From positions 115,226,709-115,290,708 of the forward strand of contig NC_134572.1 of NCBI RefSeq assembly GCF_050947875.1: a DNA stretch of 64,000 bases, in the 5' to 3' direction. This document shows, piece by piece, positions 20,780 to 31,861 of this stretch (position 1 is its first letter; each line of letters opens with the position of its first letter). The DNA is from Dermacentor variabilis (lineage: Eukaryota > Arthropoda > Arachnida > Ixodida > Ixodidae). The notes under the pieces are model-generated. The model saw nothing but the letters and a program-made list of their open reading frames with translations. It did no database searches and was not told the origin of the DNA. Position numbers and translations under genes: made by a program.

Positions 20780-23700
20780 TTAGGGGCTTCGACTTAAGCC
20801 ATCGGCGTTACCGTTGAGACTCCCCTTTTTGTAACGCACCTCAAAGGAATATTGTTGCAAAGCGAGGCTCCAGCGCAGGAGGCGGCCATTTTTGGGAGAG
20901 ATGGTCTGCAGCCATTGGAGAGGGCAGTGATCCGTCTCAATGATAAACCTCGAGCCGGCTAGATAGCATGACAATTTCTGAACGGCCCACACGAGACATG
21001 CACACTCTTTCTCGGTGACGCTATACGCCTGCTCACGACTGGTCAGCTTACGACTAGGATACAGGACGGGGTGTTCTACTTCTCCATTTTCCCGTTGGCA
21101 CAGTACAACGCCCATGCCTCGCTCACTAGCATCGCACTGAACAACGAACCCTTTTGTATAGTCTGGCGATCGTAGCACAGGCTGGCTTGTTAGGGCACTC
21201 TTTAGGGCGCTAAAAGCTCTTTCCTTTGTCTCGTCCCAGACGACTGTTTGAGGCTCTGTTTTTCTTAGAGCATCCGTCAGGGGAGCCGCGATATCAGAGT
21301 ACCTGGGGATGTACCTCTGATAGTAGCCGGCGACACCTAAGAACGACCGAATATCGGTCTTCGTGCGCGGTTGCGGGAAGTCTCGCACAGCGGCCACCTT
21401 TATTTCAGAGGGGCGGCGATGACCCTGACCAATCACGTGACCGAGGTAGACAACCTCGGCCTGTGCTAACTGGCACTTAGGAGCCTTGACTGTCAAGCCC
21501 GCTTCGCGCAGGCGGGTTAGCACTGCCCGCAAGTGTGCCATATGCTCAGACCAGGATGCGGAGAATATCGCTACGTCGTCTAGATACGGTAAAGCGAATT
21601 CTTGCTGTCCCCGCAACACTTTATCCATGAGGCTTGAAAAACAGTATGGCGCGTTCTTCAAACCAAAACTCAACACTTTAGGACGGAATGTTCCCATTGG
21701 TGAAATGAACGCCGCATACCTACTAGCCTCTTCTGTAAGTGGAACCTGCCAATAACCCCTGACAAGATCTAGGGTGGAAATAAACTGAGCGCTACTAACT
21801 TTCTCAAGGCGCTCCTCGATGTTAGGGATCGGATAAATTTGATCCTTAGTGATGGAATTAAGCCTGCGGTAGTCGACGCAAGGACGAGGTTCCTTGCCCG
21901 GTACCTCAACTAAAATCAAAGGGGAGGTATAATCACTCTCACCTGCCTCAATAACACCGAGCTGTAGCATTTTCTTTACCTCAGCCTCCATAATATCGCT
22001 CTGGCGGGGTGACACCCGGTACGCCTTGGATCGTACTGGCTCTGGGGAGGTAAGTTCTATGTCATGAGTAAGGACAGAAGTCCTACCAGGCCTCTCAGAG
22101 AACAGACCTTGAAACTCTTGTAAGAGCTGGTGTAGTTCGGTTTTCTGCTCAGGCGACAGCGGTGCTTTACTGATAAGGTCACTAATGACTTGACCGGTGT
22201 CTTCCCTGTTCGTCACTGAGCCTAGTCCCGGAAGCTCGACCGGAAGCTCTTCAGGAACGTTTACCATCATGCACACCACTGCTTCCCTTTGTCTATAAGG
22301 TTTGAGCAGATTACAGTGGTAAACTTGCTGTGCTTTCCGCTTTCCTGGCAGACTTACCACGTAGTTAACGTCCGACAGTTTCTGAACAATTCGTGCTGGG
22401 CCCTCCCACTGCACGTCTAGTTTGTTGTTTAGCGATGTGCGCAATATCATGACCTCATCGCCCACCTCAAAACGACGGGCCCTGGCTGTCCGATCATAAT
22501 AAACCTTGGCCCTCTGCTGGGCCTTTGCCATTGCTTCACCTGACAACTCCTGTGCCCTTCTTAAGCGTTCGAGGAGCTTAAGCACGTACTCCACCACGAC
22601 TGGGTCGTCGCCCCTGCCTTCCCACGATTCTCGAAGCATGCGAAGCGGAGACCGAAGCGAGCGACCGTACACCAGCTCAGCTGGCGAAAACCCCGTAGCC
22701 GCATGCGGAGCGGTCCGTAAAGCAAACATTACCCCAGGCAGACACAGCTCCCAGTCAGTTTGATGTTCAAAACACAATGCTCTCAACACGCGCTTCATGA
22801 CGGAGTGGAGCTTCTCAACGGAATTCGACTGTGGGTGGTACACTGAGCTGTGTAGCAGCTTTACCCCACACCTTTCGAGAAAAGTTGTCGTCAAAGCGCT
22901 AGTAAACACTGTGCCCTGATCTGATTGGATTTCCGCAGGAAAACCAACTCGCGCAAATATGGACAGTAGTGCATTGACTATCTCAACTGAGCTGAGTTCT
23001 TTAAGCGGCACTGCTTCAGGGAACTTTGTCGCTGGGCAGATCACAGTCAAAATGTGTCTGTACCCCGTGGCTGTTACCGGCAGAGGTCCCACTGTATCAA
23101 TAACGAGCCGTCTAAAAGGCTCCGTAATGATAGGTACCAACTTCAACGGCGCCCTCGATTTGTCCCCTGGTTTGCCCACCCGCTGACAGGTGTCACATGT
23201 CCTCACGAAATGGTCTGCGTCCCGAAAACACCCTGGCCAATAGTACTCTTGCAAGAGACGGTCCTTAGTTTTCTTAACTCCAAGGTGTCCGGACCACGAA
23301 CCCCCATGCGTCAAGCGCAACAGATCCTGACGATAGCATTGAGGAACGATCAGCTGATCGAACTCCACTCCTCTGCGGTCTAGATACTTCCGGTACAGGA
23401 CTCCACCTCTTTCCACAAAACGCGCATTTTTCCTGGCGATACCTTCCTTGACATTGCAGCGTATGTTTTCTAGGCTACCATCCTTCTTTTGCTCGGCTAT
23501 CAAAGCCGACCGGCTGACTTTTAGCAACCTATCAAGTCCGTCTGACGTAGGCGCGATGAGCAAATCTGCAGATAGCTTTTCTAACTTTCCCGCATCGGGA
23601 TTTTCCTCTCCGGTATCTGGTGCCTTTAACGTTACAGAATCAAGTTTATTCAGTTCGGGCGTGCTCTGAATATCAGCTTGCTGCGCCTCTGACCCTTTCT

Positions 23701-25219
23701 CATTGTTTGATAACGTCGGCCCCGCAACTACCGCCTTTGCAGCGAGCTCCCGAACCTTCGATCTGGTTAAGGCCTGAACGCTAGCCTCACCAAACAAAAG
23801 CCCCTTCTCGCGCAGGAGGTGATCGGACCTGTTTGAAAATAGGTACGGGTACTGGGGGGGCAGCATAGATGACACTGCCGCCTCCGTCTCAAGCGCTCCG
23901 AAAGGTCCTTCAATAAGCACTTTTGCTACCGGCAGACACACGCTATGAGCTTCCACGGCTTGCTTGATCCATGCGCACTCGCCCGTGAACATATGGGGTT
24001 CTACGTAAGAGGGGTGAACTACATCCATCGTAGCTGCGGAATCGCGAAGCACTCGGCACTCTTTCCCGTTCACGAGGAGGTCTCGCATGTAAGGCTCGAG
24101 AAGCTTCATGTTCTCGTCAGTGCTGCATAATGAAAAAAACACAACTTTTGGTGTTGTTTCCGGACACTGCGCCGAAAAGTGACCCGGCTTCTGGCACGTA
24201 TAACAAACGCGCGCTTGCCTCATCTCGAACCGCTTTCTGCGTTCGGCTTCGGCTGCCGCCGCCTCCTTAGGTTCGGTCGCACTGCTTTCACTCCCATCCG
24301 CACTACGTGTGTTCCCCTTTTCTCTCATGGGTGTGAACTTCGGCCTCTCAAACTTCGAGCCAAATTCACCCTTTTGACCGTCCTTAGCTCCGCGAGCCCG
24401 ACGCGTCACAAACTCCTCGGCTAGCTCAGCGGCTTTAGCCACCGTGCAAACGTCTGGCCTATCCAAGACCCAGTACCGCACGTTCTCCGGTAACCGACTA
24501 TAAAACTGTTCTAGCCCGAAACACTGCAGAACTTTATCGTGGTCACCAAACGCTTTCTCTTCTTTGAGCCACTCCTGCATGTTTGACATAAGCCTGTACG
24601 CAAACTCTGTGTATGACTCACTTCTGCCTTTCTCATTTTCCCGAAACTTCCGACGGAACGCTTCCGCTGACAGCCTGTACTTTTTTAGCAGACTCGATTT
24701 CACTTTGTCGAAATCCTCTGCCTCCTCTCTATCCAAGCGAGCGACTACGTCGGCCGCCTCGCCGGGTAACAAAGTGAGCAAGCGCTGTGGCCACGTTTCC
24801 CGAGAGAACCCCTGCTTCTCGCACGTTCGCTCAAAGTTAACCAGGAACAAACCAATGTCCTCTCCAAGCTTAAACGGCCGCATCAGGTCAATCATTTTGA
24901 ACAATACTCGTTCTCCTGCACCGTGTGCCTGACTTCCATTACGAGCGCGTTCCATCTCTACCTCGAGACGCTTCATTTCCAAAGCGTGGTCGCGCTCTTC
25001 TTTTTCTTTTTCTTTTTGTTCTTTACGTTCTCGCTCCTGTTTTTTTGCAGTCTCCCTCTCCTCAATGGTCTCAAGGCATTCCGACAGCTCGTCATCCTCA
25101 GCTTCTAACTCAAGAATAGCCCTTAGCAGTTCAGGTTTTCTGAGTTTGTCTGAGACATCCAGACCCAACTCTCTTGCAAGCTCCAGCAATTTCGGTTTGC
25201 GCAACGACTTCAAATCCAT
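20780..25219 (-). CDS. Gag-Pol polyprotein of the Gmr1-like retrotransposon (1479 aa, one ORF)
   Basis: Residues 1-40 look like a SAP-type DNA-binding helix pair (LRKPKLLELARELGL). Residues 40-95 are a charged coiled coil. Residues 115-275 form a SCAN-like capsid (LEQFYSRLPENVRYWV). A zinc knuckle C-x2-C-x4-H-x4-C sits at 339-352. A protease-like segment has DSA at 393-395. Integrase follows: H638, H645, C675, C678 and D708, D767, E802 (35-residue D-E spacing). RT has VDYRRLN at about 1115 and YLDD at 1212-1215. RNase H has D1363, E1403, D1430 and D1473. The stop follows RNase H directly. All expected catalytic residues except the protease glycine are present. There are no frameshifts. Gag and Pol are fused in one frame. 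Confidence 0.93.
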   Translation of the reverse strand: MDLKSLRKPKLLELARELGLDVSDKLRKPELLRAILELEAEDDELSECLETIEERETAKKQERERKEQKEKEKEERDHALEMKRLEVEMERARNGSQAHGAGERVLFKMIDLMRPFKLGEDIGLFLVNFERTCEKQGFSRETWPQRLLTLLPGEAADVVARLDREEAEDFDKVKSSLLKKYRLSAEAFRRKFRENEKGRSESYTEFAYRLMSNMQEWLKEEKAFGDHDKVLQCFGLEQFYSRLPENVRYWVLDRPDVCTVAKAAELAEEFVTRRARGAKDGQKGEFGSKFERPKFTPMREKGNTRSADGSESSATEPKEAAAAEAERRKRFEMRQARVCYTCQKPGHFSAQCPETTPKVVFFSLCSTDENMKLLEPYMRDLLVNGKECRVLRDSAATMDVVHPSYVEPHMFTGECAWIKQAVEAHSVCLPVAKVLIEGPFGALETEAAVSSMLPPQYPYLFSNRSDHLLREKGLLFGEASVQALTRSKVRELAAKAVVAGPTLSNNEKGSEAQQADIQSTPELNKLDSVTLKAPDTGEENPDAGKLEKLSADLLIAPTSDGLDRLLKVSRSALIAEQKKDGSLENIRCNVKEGIARKNARFVERGGVLYRKYLDRRGVEFDQLIVPQCYRQDLLRLTHGGSWSGHLGVKKTKDRLLQEYYWPGCFRDADHFVRTCDTCQRVGKPGDKSRAPLKLVPIITEPFRRLVIDTVGPLPVTATGYRHILTVICPATKFPEAVPLKELSSVEIVNALLSIFARVGFPAEIQSDQGTVFTSALTTTFLERCGVKLLHSSVYHPQSNSVEKLHSVMKRVLRALCFEHQTDWELCLPGVMFALRTAPHAATGFSPAELVYGRSLRSPLRMLRESWEGRGDDPVVVEYVLKLLERLRRAQELSGEAMAKAQQRAKVYYDRTARARRFEVGDEVMILRTSLNNKLDVQWEGPARIVQKLSDVNYVVSLPGKRKAQQVYHCNLLKPYRQREAVVCMMVNVPEELPVELPGLGSVTNREDTGQVISDLISKAPLSPEQKTELHQLLQEFQGLFSERPGRTSVLTHDIELTSPEPVRSKAYRVSPRQSDIMEAEVKKMLQLGVIEAGESDYTSPLILVEVPGKEPRPCVDYRRLNSITKDQIYPIPNIEERLEKVSSAQFISTLDLVRGYWQVPLTEEASRYAAFISPMGTFRPKVLSFGLKNAPYCFSSLMDKVLRGQQEFALPYLDDVAIFSASWSEHMAHLRAVLTRLREAGLTVKAPKCQLAQAEVVYLGHVIGQGHRRPSEIKVAAVRDFPQPRTKTDIRSFLGVAGYYQRYIPRYSDIAAPLTDALRKTEPQTVVWDETKERAFSALKSALTSQPVLRSPDYTKGFVVQCDASERGMGVVLCQRENGEVEHPVLYPSRKLTSREQAYSVTEKECACLVWAVQKLSCYLAGSRFIIETDHCPLQWLQTISPKNGRLLRWSLALQQYSFEVRYKKGSLNGNADGLSRSP

Positions 25220-25534
25220 GGCTGCTCTGAATGCTGCTTTCTCTACTGCCTATTATTGTCTTGCCGCAATCTAACCCGGCAGCAACGACAACCACAATTA
25301 CCAGCTCTGTTTCTGACACTAACAAAAGCCTGGCAAAGCTCAGAAGAAGAAAGTCCCGCACTCACCAAACCTCGCAGCCAAGAGTTCAGCGCAGTCGTTC
25401 CGCTGCAGGCAACCAGTCATCACACAGGTCTCGTTGCACTGCTCCCGGATCGTTGTTGAGCTGCTCAGCATACAGTCAACTGCATCTCTTCGCTGCTGGC
25501 CTCCGTTGTCGCGATCTCACCGCTGGCAGACAGT
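25220..25534 (-). other. leader of the Gmr1-like element (between 5' LTR and ATG)
   Basis: 315 bp should hold the primer-binding site next to 25534 and the packaging signal. I could not match the LTR-adjacent sequence (minus strand starts ACTGTCTGCCAGCGG) to a tRNA 3' end from memory. No convincing upstream ORF is seen. Confidence 0.6.
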
Positions 25535-25706
25535 TGTTGTAATCGCGCCGCTGGCACGAGTTGTTGGGAACTCGGCGCTGACGCCCGTGGTTGCACCTGG
25601 GTCGCAAGCCCCAAGGGTAGCGTTGGCCTGGCGGCCTGGGGTACAACTGGAAGCATCCGAAGGTCCCGGCAAAGCATGAGTCGACTGGTAACAACAAAAC
25701 AACTTG

Positions 25707-25712
25707 TTTATT
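25707..25712 (-). terminator. AATAAA polyadenylation signal in the LTR
   Basis: Minus-strand AATAAA downstream of the TATA box. The same site in the 3' LTR (19631-19636) would be the one used for the transcript end. Confidence 0.5.
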
Positions 25713-25821
25713 CTAACATCGCAAAGAGTTGGCGGTCAGGTTGACCGAAGTAGAGAGACGGGAGTGCACTTTACTCAACAGAAGAAATCGGAGCCCTCCT
25801 TTTGGCGTCCGGGGGCAGCTG

Positions 25822-25829
25822 CTTTTATA
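25822..25829 (-). promoter_or_regulatory. TATA box of the 5' LTR
   Basis: Minus-strand TATAAAAG lies just downstream of the tandem array and about 110 bp upstream of the AATAAA. This fits a pol II start some 30 bp further on. It is inferred from motif and position. Confidence 0.6.
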
Positions 25830-25889
25830 CTCTCGCAGTTGAGGGCAAGAAGGAACCCCTCTATAGTCGAGCACGTGACTGTGCCGCTC

Positions 25890-26141
25890 GGGCACAATGG
25901 GATAAGGTGACGCATACTGTCGTGTCGCCGCCGGTCGGGCACAATGGGGAGGAGAAGGTGGCTCACGCTGTCGTGTCGCCGCCGGTCGGGCACAATGGGG
26001 AGGAGAAGGTGGCTCATACTGTCGTGTCGCCGCCGGTCGGGCACAATGGGGAGAAGAAGGTGGCTCACACTGTCGTGTCGCCGCCGGTCGTGCACAATGG
26101 GGAGGAGAAGGTGGCTCACACTGTCGTGTCGGCGCCTGTCA
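25890..26141 (-). repeat. 51-bp tandem array in the LTR U3 (also 19814-20065)
   Basis: Four full 51-bp units (starting 'gggcacaatggggaggagaa' on the plus strand), preceded by a shortened divergent unit. Both LTRs have the same count. Because 51 is a multiple of three and the array is GC-rich, it stays open in several frames. In element orientation it lies directly upstream of the TATA box, so an enhancer role is plausible. Confidence 0.9.
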
Positions 26142-27734
26142 GACCCCCTCGCTTCACAGTTGTTGGGAGCTCCTCTCCCCGGCTGCCGCGCTTCGACAAG
26201 CGTGGGCACCAATATGCACATACACTCACACACGCACATGAAGACACGTGGCATCGGAACATGCCTGGACGCGCTTGGCGGGAAGGCGTAGCGGCGACGC
26301 CGAACGGGCCAAAATGTCTGCCGCTTTGTTGCAGCCGCGCCGGCTAAACCGCGCGTCGTAGGCGAAACGTAACACCCCGTTCTGTTCGAGAGGAGCTATA
26401 AGACTAACAAAGAAGAAAAAGCTGACTTTACCGAAAACGTGAACAATCAAAAATTGGGACGCATACATTTAGGTTTCTGCACTGTGCGCCATAGATTGAG
26501 CCAGAACTCAGCTGACTGTATTTTATCAAGGTAAGTGTGGCAAAAACGATGATAATAGCAGATGTCACTTAGGCATGGAGCTACGGCAGCTCGAACGTTC
26601 GTAGGGGCGACACAAGAACACGGAGCACGTACCTAATTATGCCACCACGTGGCATTGACGTTCGAAGCACATGGACTAGCTCGGTAGTTGTTTTTTTTAA
26701 ACCTTCTACAACGCTGTGGCGTTCTTCAGCAGCCGCCACAGCCGTTCCTGAAGTCTCCTATACATACGCAACGCTTGGTTGTTAATCGGGCTTCGACATC
26801 CGGCGCTTTTTGGGGGACAAACGTCGCCTTCTTGTTTTCACAGAACTCTTCCGTCATTTAGCAGATATACTTATAATCGCACCAGTGAGTCGCACACAAT
26901 AGGAACTGAAGAAGCGAAGAGAAGAAGAAATCAAAGGTTTATGATACGATCGTGCATCTTTTGAGGGTATTGCAAAGGCAAGTTCTTTTCGCCGAAACCT
27001 CTATAATATAGACTGGCAGTTACTTCTTCTTGGAGCACTGAAGCGGCGCGTGGTACTTAGACATTTATTTCGATGTCCAGTCGTGCCACTGTTCGGGAAT
27101 ATATATACCACAATCAACATGCCATCGGTATGTCTACTCTTAGGAAGCTTGTAAATTCAAAAAAAAAAAAAAAATGCACAGCCACAAACGTTCAACTGTA
27201 GGATGAATCTACTGCGCCTTGGAGCCTCGGACGAACATATAAAAAAAAAGGCTCTGCTATAGTTTAGCGTGCACAAAACAAAAGCCGTAAGCTAGCAAAG
27301 CCAATTATATATAATCGCTGAACGTTAGTGTAGATTGCGCGGGAAAGACAGTAACATATGGGTACGCGGTTGGGCAATACAAAACCTCCAAGACAGCCAT
27401 TACTAGCACAAAAATATATGCGGCGCTTTGACATAAGTTACACTGAGATTCTGACTTTCAGTCCTTTTTCGTACAAACAGTGAAGAGCCCCGGAAGAGCT
27501 CCCGCCCGGCGTGTGTGGTGCATTCTCCGTGTAACAATTGTACAGAAAGAATTGATCTGCAGATAAATGCGGTCGACCATGAACCACTGGTCTCGTGGGT
27601 ATTCGCGCAAGTTTCAGAGCCTCAGAGGAACCACTTGGTTGTACCTCGCACCGAGGTTTGTACAAGCCCGGTGACGTGTCGTCAGTGCGTGTGAGTGTGA
27701 TGCCACTTCTTACTCTCGACTGTCCTGTGCGCAG

Positions 27735-27862
27735 GAGTGCACGGGCTCCATCTGCATCGCGTACGGCCTGCAGTCGTGCCAGTGCAAGCGCAGGCCGCGC
27801 GACCCCGTGACCAAGGCCTGCGAGTTGTGCTGCCGCCTGCCCGGGGATGACTCTACCTGCAA
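27735..27862 (+). CDS. ADAM10: ADAM10 exon 7: cysteine-rich region
   Basis: The acceptor 'ctgtgcgcag' ends at 27734 and donor GTGAGT starts at 27863. The peptide is ECTGSICIAYGLQSCQCKRR, then DPVTKACELCCRLPGDDSTC. It matches CAGSICxxYGLxxCxC and the ELCHVCC-type block of ADAM10. It ends with two bases (aa) that exon 8 completes to Lys. The context after VCYMG of exon 6 is right for the family. Confidence 0.95.
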
Positions 27863-30170
27863 GTGAGTGCCGAGGCCTGGTTTCTTTGCTTTTTAGGTTC
27901 GCATTTACACTTCGAGAGGGCGCTTTATAGGGTTAATTGGTGGCTGTTCATGTTTTTATTTTCGCGTTACGTACAACACTAAAACCCGAATCACGGTAAC
28001 AGAGAACACATGCACACGCGAATGGTGCGCTAAATTGCAACTGATATGTTTTGTAATTGACGATGTAATTATAAAAGGTGGTGAGTGCAATGATGAGGAC
28101 TTTCAATAGATTCAACGTTGTTTTTCTTTCTTCACCTCTCATTCCTGATGATAATAGCCTTTATAAATGCGTGGCCTGATACGAAATCAGTCAGGTTTAA
28201 ATTCGTTCGTCCGTGTGTTGCTCCTTTCCGTTTTCTGATCTGCATGTTGTAGACAGCACAGGAAGAAGAATATCCTCATTTAGTATGCCTAGAAAACTGT
28301 AGTATTTGGACGAAATGTGTGAATGAGCACCTGACTAAAGCTCGCCTACGAGAAACCAGAAAGAAGTGCACTTGAAAACGGTTTAGGCGCATCTGGTTCC
28401 GCAACTTGTAGTTTAAGTAGGTGGCTGAGGCTTTTCTTCCATCACAGGTACTAAGCGGAGCACTTACATATGTCCCTTTGTCTTTGATTGCTAGTGCTTC
28501 AATAATTTACCCAGCGCGAATGGGCTTGTGCTTTTTAGTAACGTTTCTGAGTAGCAGTCTGAACCGGCATGCCCAACTTTACACATCAGTGCATTTATTT
28601 TTACCAGCAGACTTAAAAGAAAAGCAAAAATAAAACCATCTTCCACTGTTTCACGTGTGCTAGCTATCAAAACACACTTTCTGTACCCATAATTTCTCGA
28701 ATTTTACGACAGTGGGCGTATTCGTTAACAAACACCCTTAATGCACCCTTACTTCACTTTTTCTTTACTTCAGAGGCGTAAAAAGATACACTTTACAAAG
28801 TGTTCAATGTGCTCTTGCCACTACAAGTTTTAAACAAATTAAAAGCCGTGCGAGTGATTTTCCCAGCGGTTTGCTTTGAGTCATTGTCTCAGTATACGTC
28901 ATGCAGTCACAGTTGGCTACACATGTCATCGTGCTGCCTTATATGTACGGCGTTTATAATATTCTCCCAAGCATTACTCATCATTTTGTTACAAACACTG
29001 AGGGACATGCGTTATTAGAGCCCGATAAGCATACACCGTGCAGAGAGGCAGGGTAGGTGTTCATAAGTTTATGGCGTTCGCGGTCGTTTCAAGCACAGAA
29101 AAGCTATTTCTGCCTCACCCACTTGTAGCTCGATCGAAAGCATGATAAAAAATAGTTTCCAATTAATCTATCTCGTTCTGTCTCCCGCCCCGCCTCGTTC
29201 CTGCCGACGATGGGTCGCCAAAGGGGTTTAAGGCAGAACCGCCCGATTGCTACAGGAAAGAGAGTCGCCACCAGCTGCCCAGTCGGTCTGGTGCGCTCTT
29301 ACCGCTACATGTACGTTATCTTCTGCTATATGTGAACATATTGTATTAAGCTTTTTGTTTCCTCTTCGTCTGCTCCAACAATCCACCTCTCGTCCTCCAC
29401 CCCGAAGTCACAATAGTGGGCAATTCTGCCCCTGTGGCTTTGATTTTGAAGCTTTTAAATAGAACGGCGTAATTCTAACAATACAACCTTTGACACCCCT
29501 TCCAATGGGTGTAAGAGGGTGAGCTGAAGGCACAAAGAAACACCTTTAAGGATCCTCATTCCTTTGCGCGTATTCATTGTTTTTCACAGAACTCGTCGAA
29601 TGCTTACGATGTGAATATGTTACAGACGCTTGTACGGCAGATAATTCAAGTCAGTTGCGGGAGGATATTGAATGGCTGGTCCGGGCTCGATTAGTATTCT
29701 CTCAACAAACTTTTCGCCACGCTCAAATGTTCCTCCGATCTGTTTCCTACGGTAAAAGCGAGGCAGAGTCAGCGCTTGAGCGGAGCCTTCGAATGCGAAA
29801 GGAGTATGCGTGGTTAATTAAGAAACTGCGTCCGCTTACGGGATTTATAGAGACAGGCAGATCATTCGTCATTTGTGCACCTGTATGAGTTGACACTCCC
29901 AGCGTAGACACTCTTGCGTCGCTCTAACTAGAGTTTGATCGGCGAGACGGATATACTATACTGGTTTATGCTCCTAAGAGAACATATTGCCAACCTGGAC
30001 ACTAACTAGAAGAGTTTACCAGGAGCACCAATTAAACGGGAAACGGATTACACCCGCTATCTACAACGTTCAATACGGTATCACGTCGGTCTAGATCTGT
30101 CGTAGTTGGCGTTCTCAAGAAAAACGACAGAGGCCGATAATCGTAGACGCGCAACCATGCATTTCTCTCA

Positions 30171-30360
<190 letters not shown>

Positions 30361-30472
30361 TTGTTTACTGGCATCACTTAGTTCAGTGGTCACTCCACGA
30401 AAAGCAGTTTGTCAGCTTTTATTACTGAAGCTACATGAAATGCGATGGACTTCGGAGAATCGTCTAACTTCT

Positions 30473-31292
30473 TAGAGGGAACGTGAACCACCTGAGAAGA
30501 TTTTAACAATTTTGCACAAACGTACTCAGTTGTTAGGGTAGGGTAGGTCCTTCTGAACGTTAAGTTACGCATTTAAGCGCTTCGCATAAGGCGTGTAAGT
30601 TATTATAAGGTTTTAAAAATATGCATGGCTACTGATCGCAGCGATGCGACTCCCCTCACTTTCCAGCCGCCCCGTCACCTGCTACGTATAGCGGGGGCGC
30701 GTGACGTCAGTCGGGTGAGATATCCGATTTGCTACCCACGTTGCGTCATCGGGAATGCCTGATACATGTCGCTGCATCAAGCTCATTTTTAATAGCACAG
30801 GTATGCGTAGTAACTTGTGTACCATTAAGAATAAGTACACAACCGTAATAAATATAGACGCTAACAGCAATGCGGCGAACGCACGCCGCAGCATCCGTCT
30901 CTTCTTTCTTCATGTGGCAATGAAAAAAAAAAAAAAAAAGCCAGCCAGCATTGTGCGTAGTGCCGCCACGTCTCCACCCGCCGCGCACACTTTTTCTTTA
31001 AATTTCACTTCACGTAGCCCATGATCAGCGAGAAAAACTGTGTAGGAAAGAGACGTTAGAGCACATTAGGACAAAATCAACCGGAAGTAGACAACACTTG
31101 CGTCACCGCTTGAAGGAGGCGGGACTTTACCGATGGCCGCACGGTGTAAAAGTTGAGGGGGAAGGCCGTGGCTTGAGGGGAGGGTAATGTTTAACACTGA
31201 CACGAAATTCTTGTGAGAAAGCATTTCTTGAGATATATATATATACCCTCCGTGTCCAGGCATACGACAAAAACCATTTCAGGAACCCTTTG
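30473..31292. mobile_element. internally deleted relative of the THAP-bearing transposon
   Basis: Near its left end it shares 'aaacgtactcagttgttag' and 'gtaggtccttctga', then 'ttattataaggtttta' and 'gtgacgtcag', in the same order as 2350-2560. Near the right end it shares 'agttgaggg' and 'gagggtaa' blocks, then 'accatttcaggaaccctttg', which mirrors the terminal repeat. No THAP frame survives. It is about 820 bp long, against 1475 bp for the relative. Confidence 0.6.
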
Positions 31293-31722
31293 AGATCATA
31301 CGTATACGGGCGACCGTAATTGAACACAGGACGCTAACTGCTACTTTAGTGAGTGCAAGTTGGTGTTCGTTGCAGCTCATTCCCTGAGCACCCTTGTCCT
31401 CCCAATTTCCTACTCAGCATGATTCACTGATTGCGGTGGCTGCAGCTGCAGACTGCCTTATGCGAATGATTCATAGCTGTGGATTGCTAGCTCAAAGTTG
31501 AACCATCTAGCAGATAGGGTCCCTAATAATGTTGTGTTTTAAGGAGCGACGGCACTATATCCTGTATTGAATTGTACTGAATTTTCCACGGAAACAATTA
31601 CGTATGTTTTATAGATGTCCAAGTGCAATTCTCTTACCTCCTGCATATAGTCATTGACTTCCGTAAAGTACGCGTCCGCTGATCCACGGGCTGTTGCTGT
31701 AATGGACAAACAGAGGCGTGGT

Positions 31723-31861
<139 letters not shown>

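Larger units (their letters stand above)
19459..26374 (-). mobile_element. Gmr1-like Ty3/gypsy LTR retrotransposon, apparently complete
   Basis: Two 840-bp direct LTRs, beginning TG and ending CA on the minus strand, enclose one intact ORF on the minus strand. A 4-bp CCCC lies on both outer sides (19455-19458 and 26375-26378) as the likely target duplication. The domain order is capsid, zinc knuckle, protease, integrase, reverse transcriptase, RNase H. Integrase before RT is the mark of Gmr1-type gypsy elements; ordinary gypsy has integrase last. The LTRs differ at about six positions by eye, so the insertion is recent. It is antisense to the host gene. Confidence 0.92.
25535..26374 (-). repeat. 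5' LTR of the Gmr1-like element (840 bp)
   Basis: In element orientation it runs from 26374 (TGTTACG) to 25535 (ACAACA). It has a 51-bp tandem array, then TATAAAAG, then AATAAA, in the order expected for U3, R and U5. By eye it differs from the 3' LTR at about six positions, including one in the flank-proximal 'gggaactcggcg' and three within the tandem array. Confidence 0.93.
18755..27734 (+). other. ADAM10 intron 6 (9.0 kb), GTAAAT...GCGCAG
   Basis: Most of the intron is the antisense Gmr1-like retrotransposon (19459-26374). Flanks 18755-19458 and 26379-27734 have no recognisable gene or repeat, apart from short A runs near 27160 and 27240. Without the insertion the intron would be about 2.1 kb. 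Confidence 0.85.

Noticed and set aside
20960..25100. plus-strand frames across the Gmr1-like element
   Set aside because: They are antisense shadows of the 1479-codon polyprotein.
25890..26141. 51-bp repeats as a CRISPR-like array
   Set aside because: The units are directly adjacent without variable spacers and lie in an LTR.
29577..29888. 103-codon frame in intron 7 as an extra ADAM10 exon
   Set aside because: Exons 7 and 8 join perfectly without it, and the sequence has no ADAM10 or other recognisable feature.
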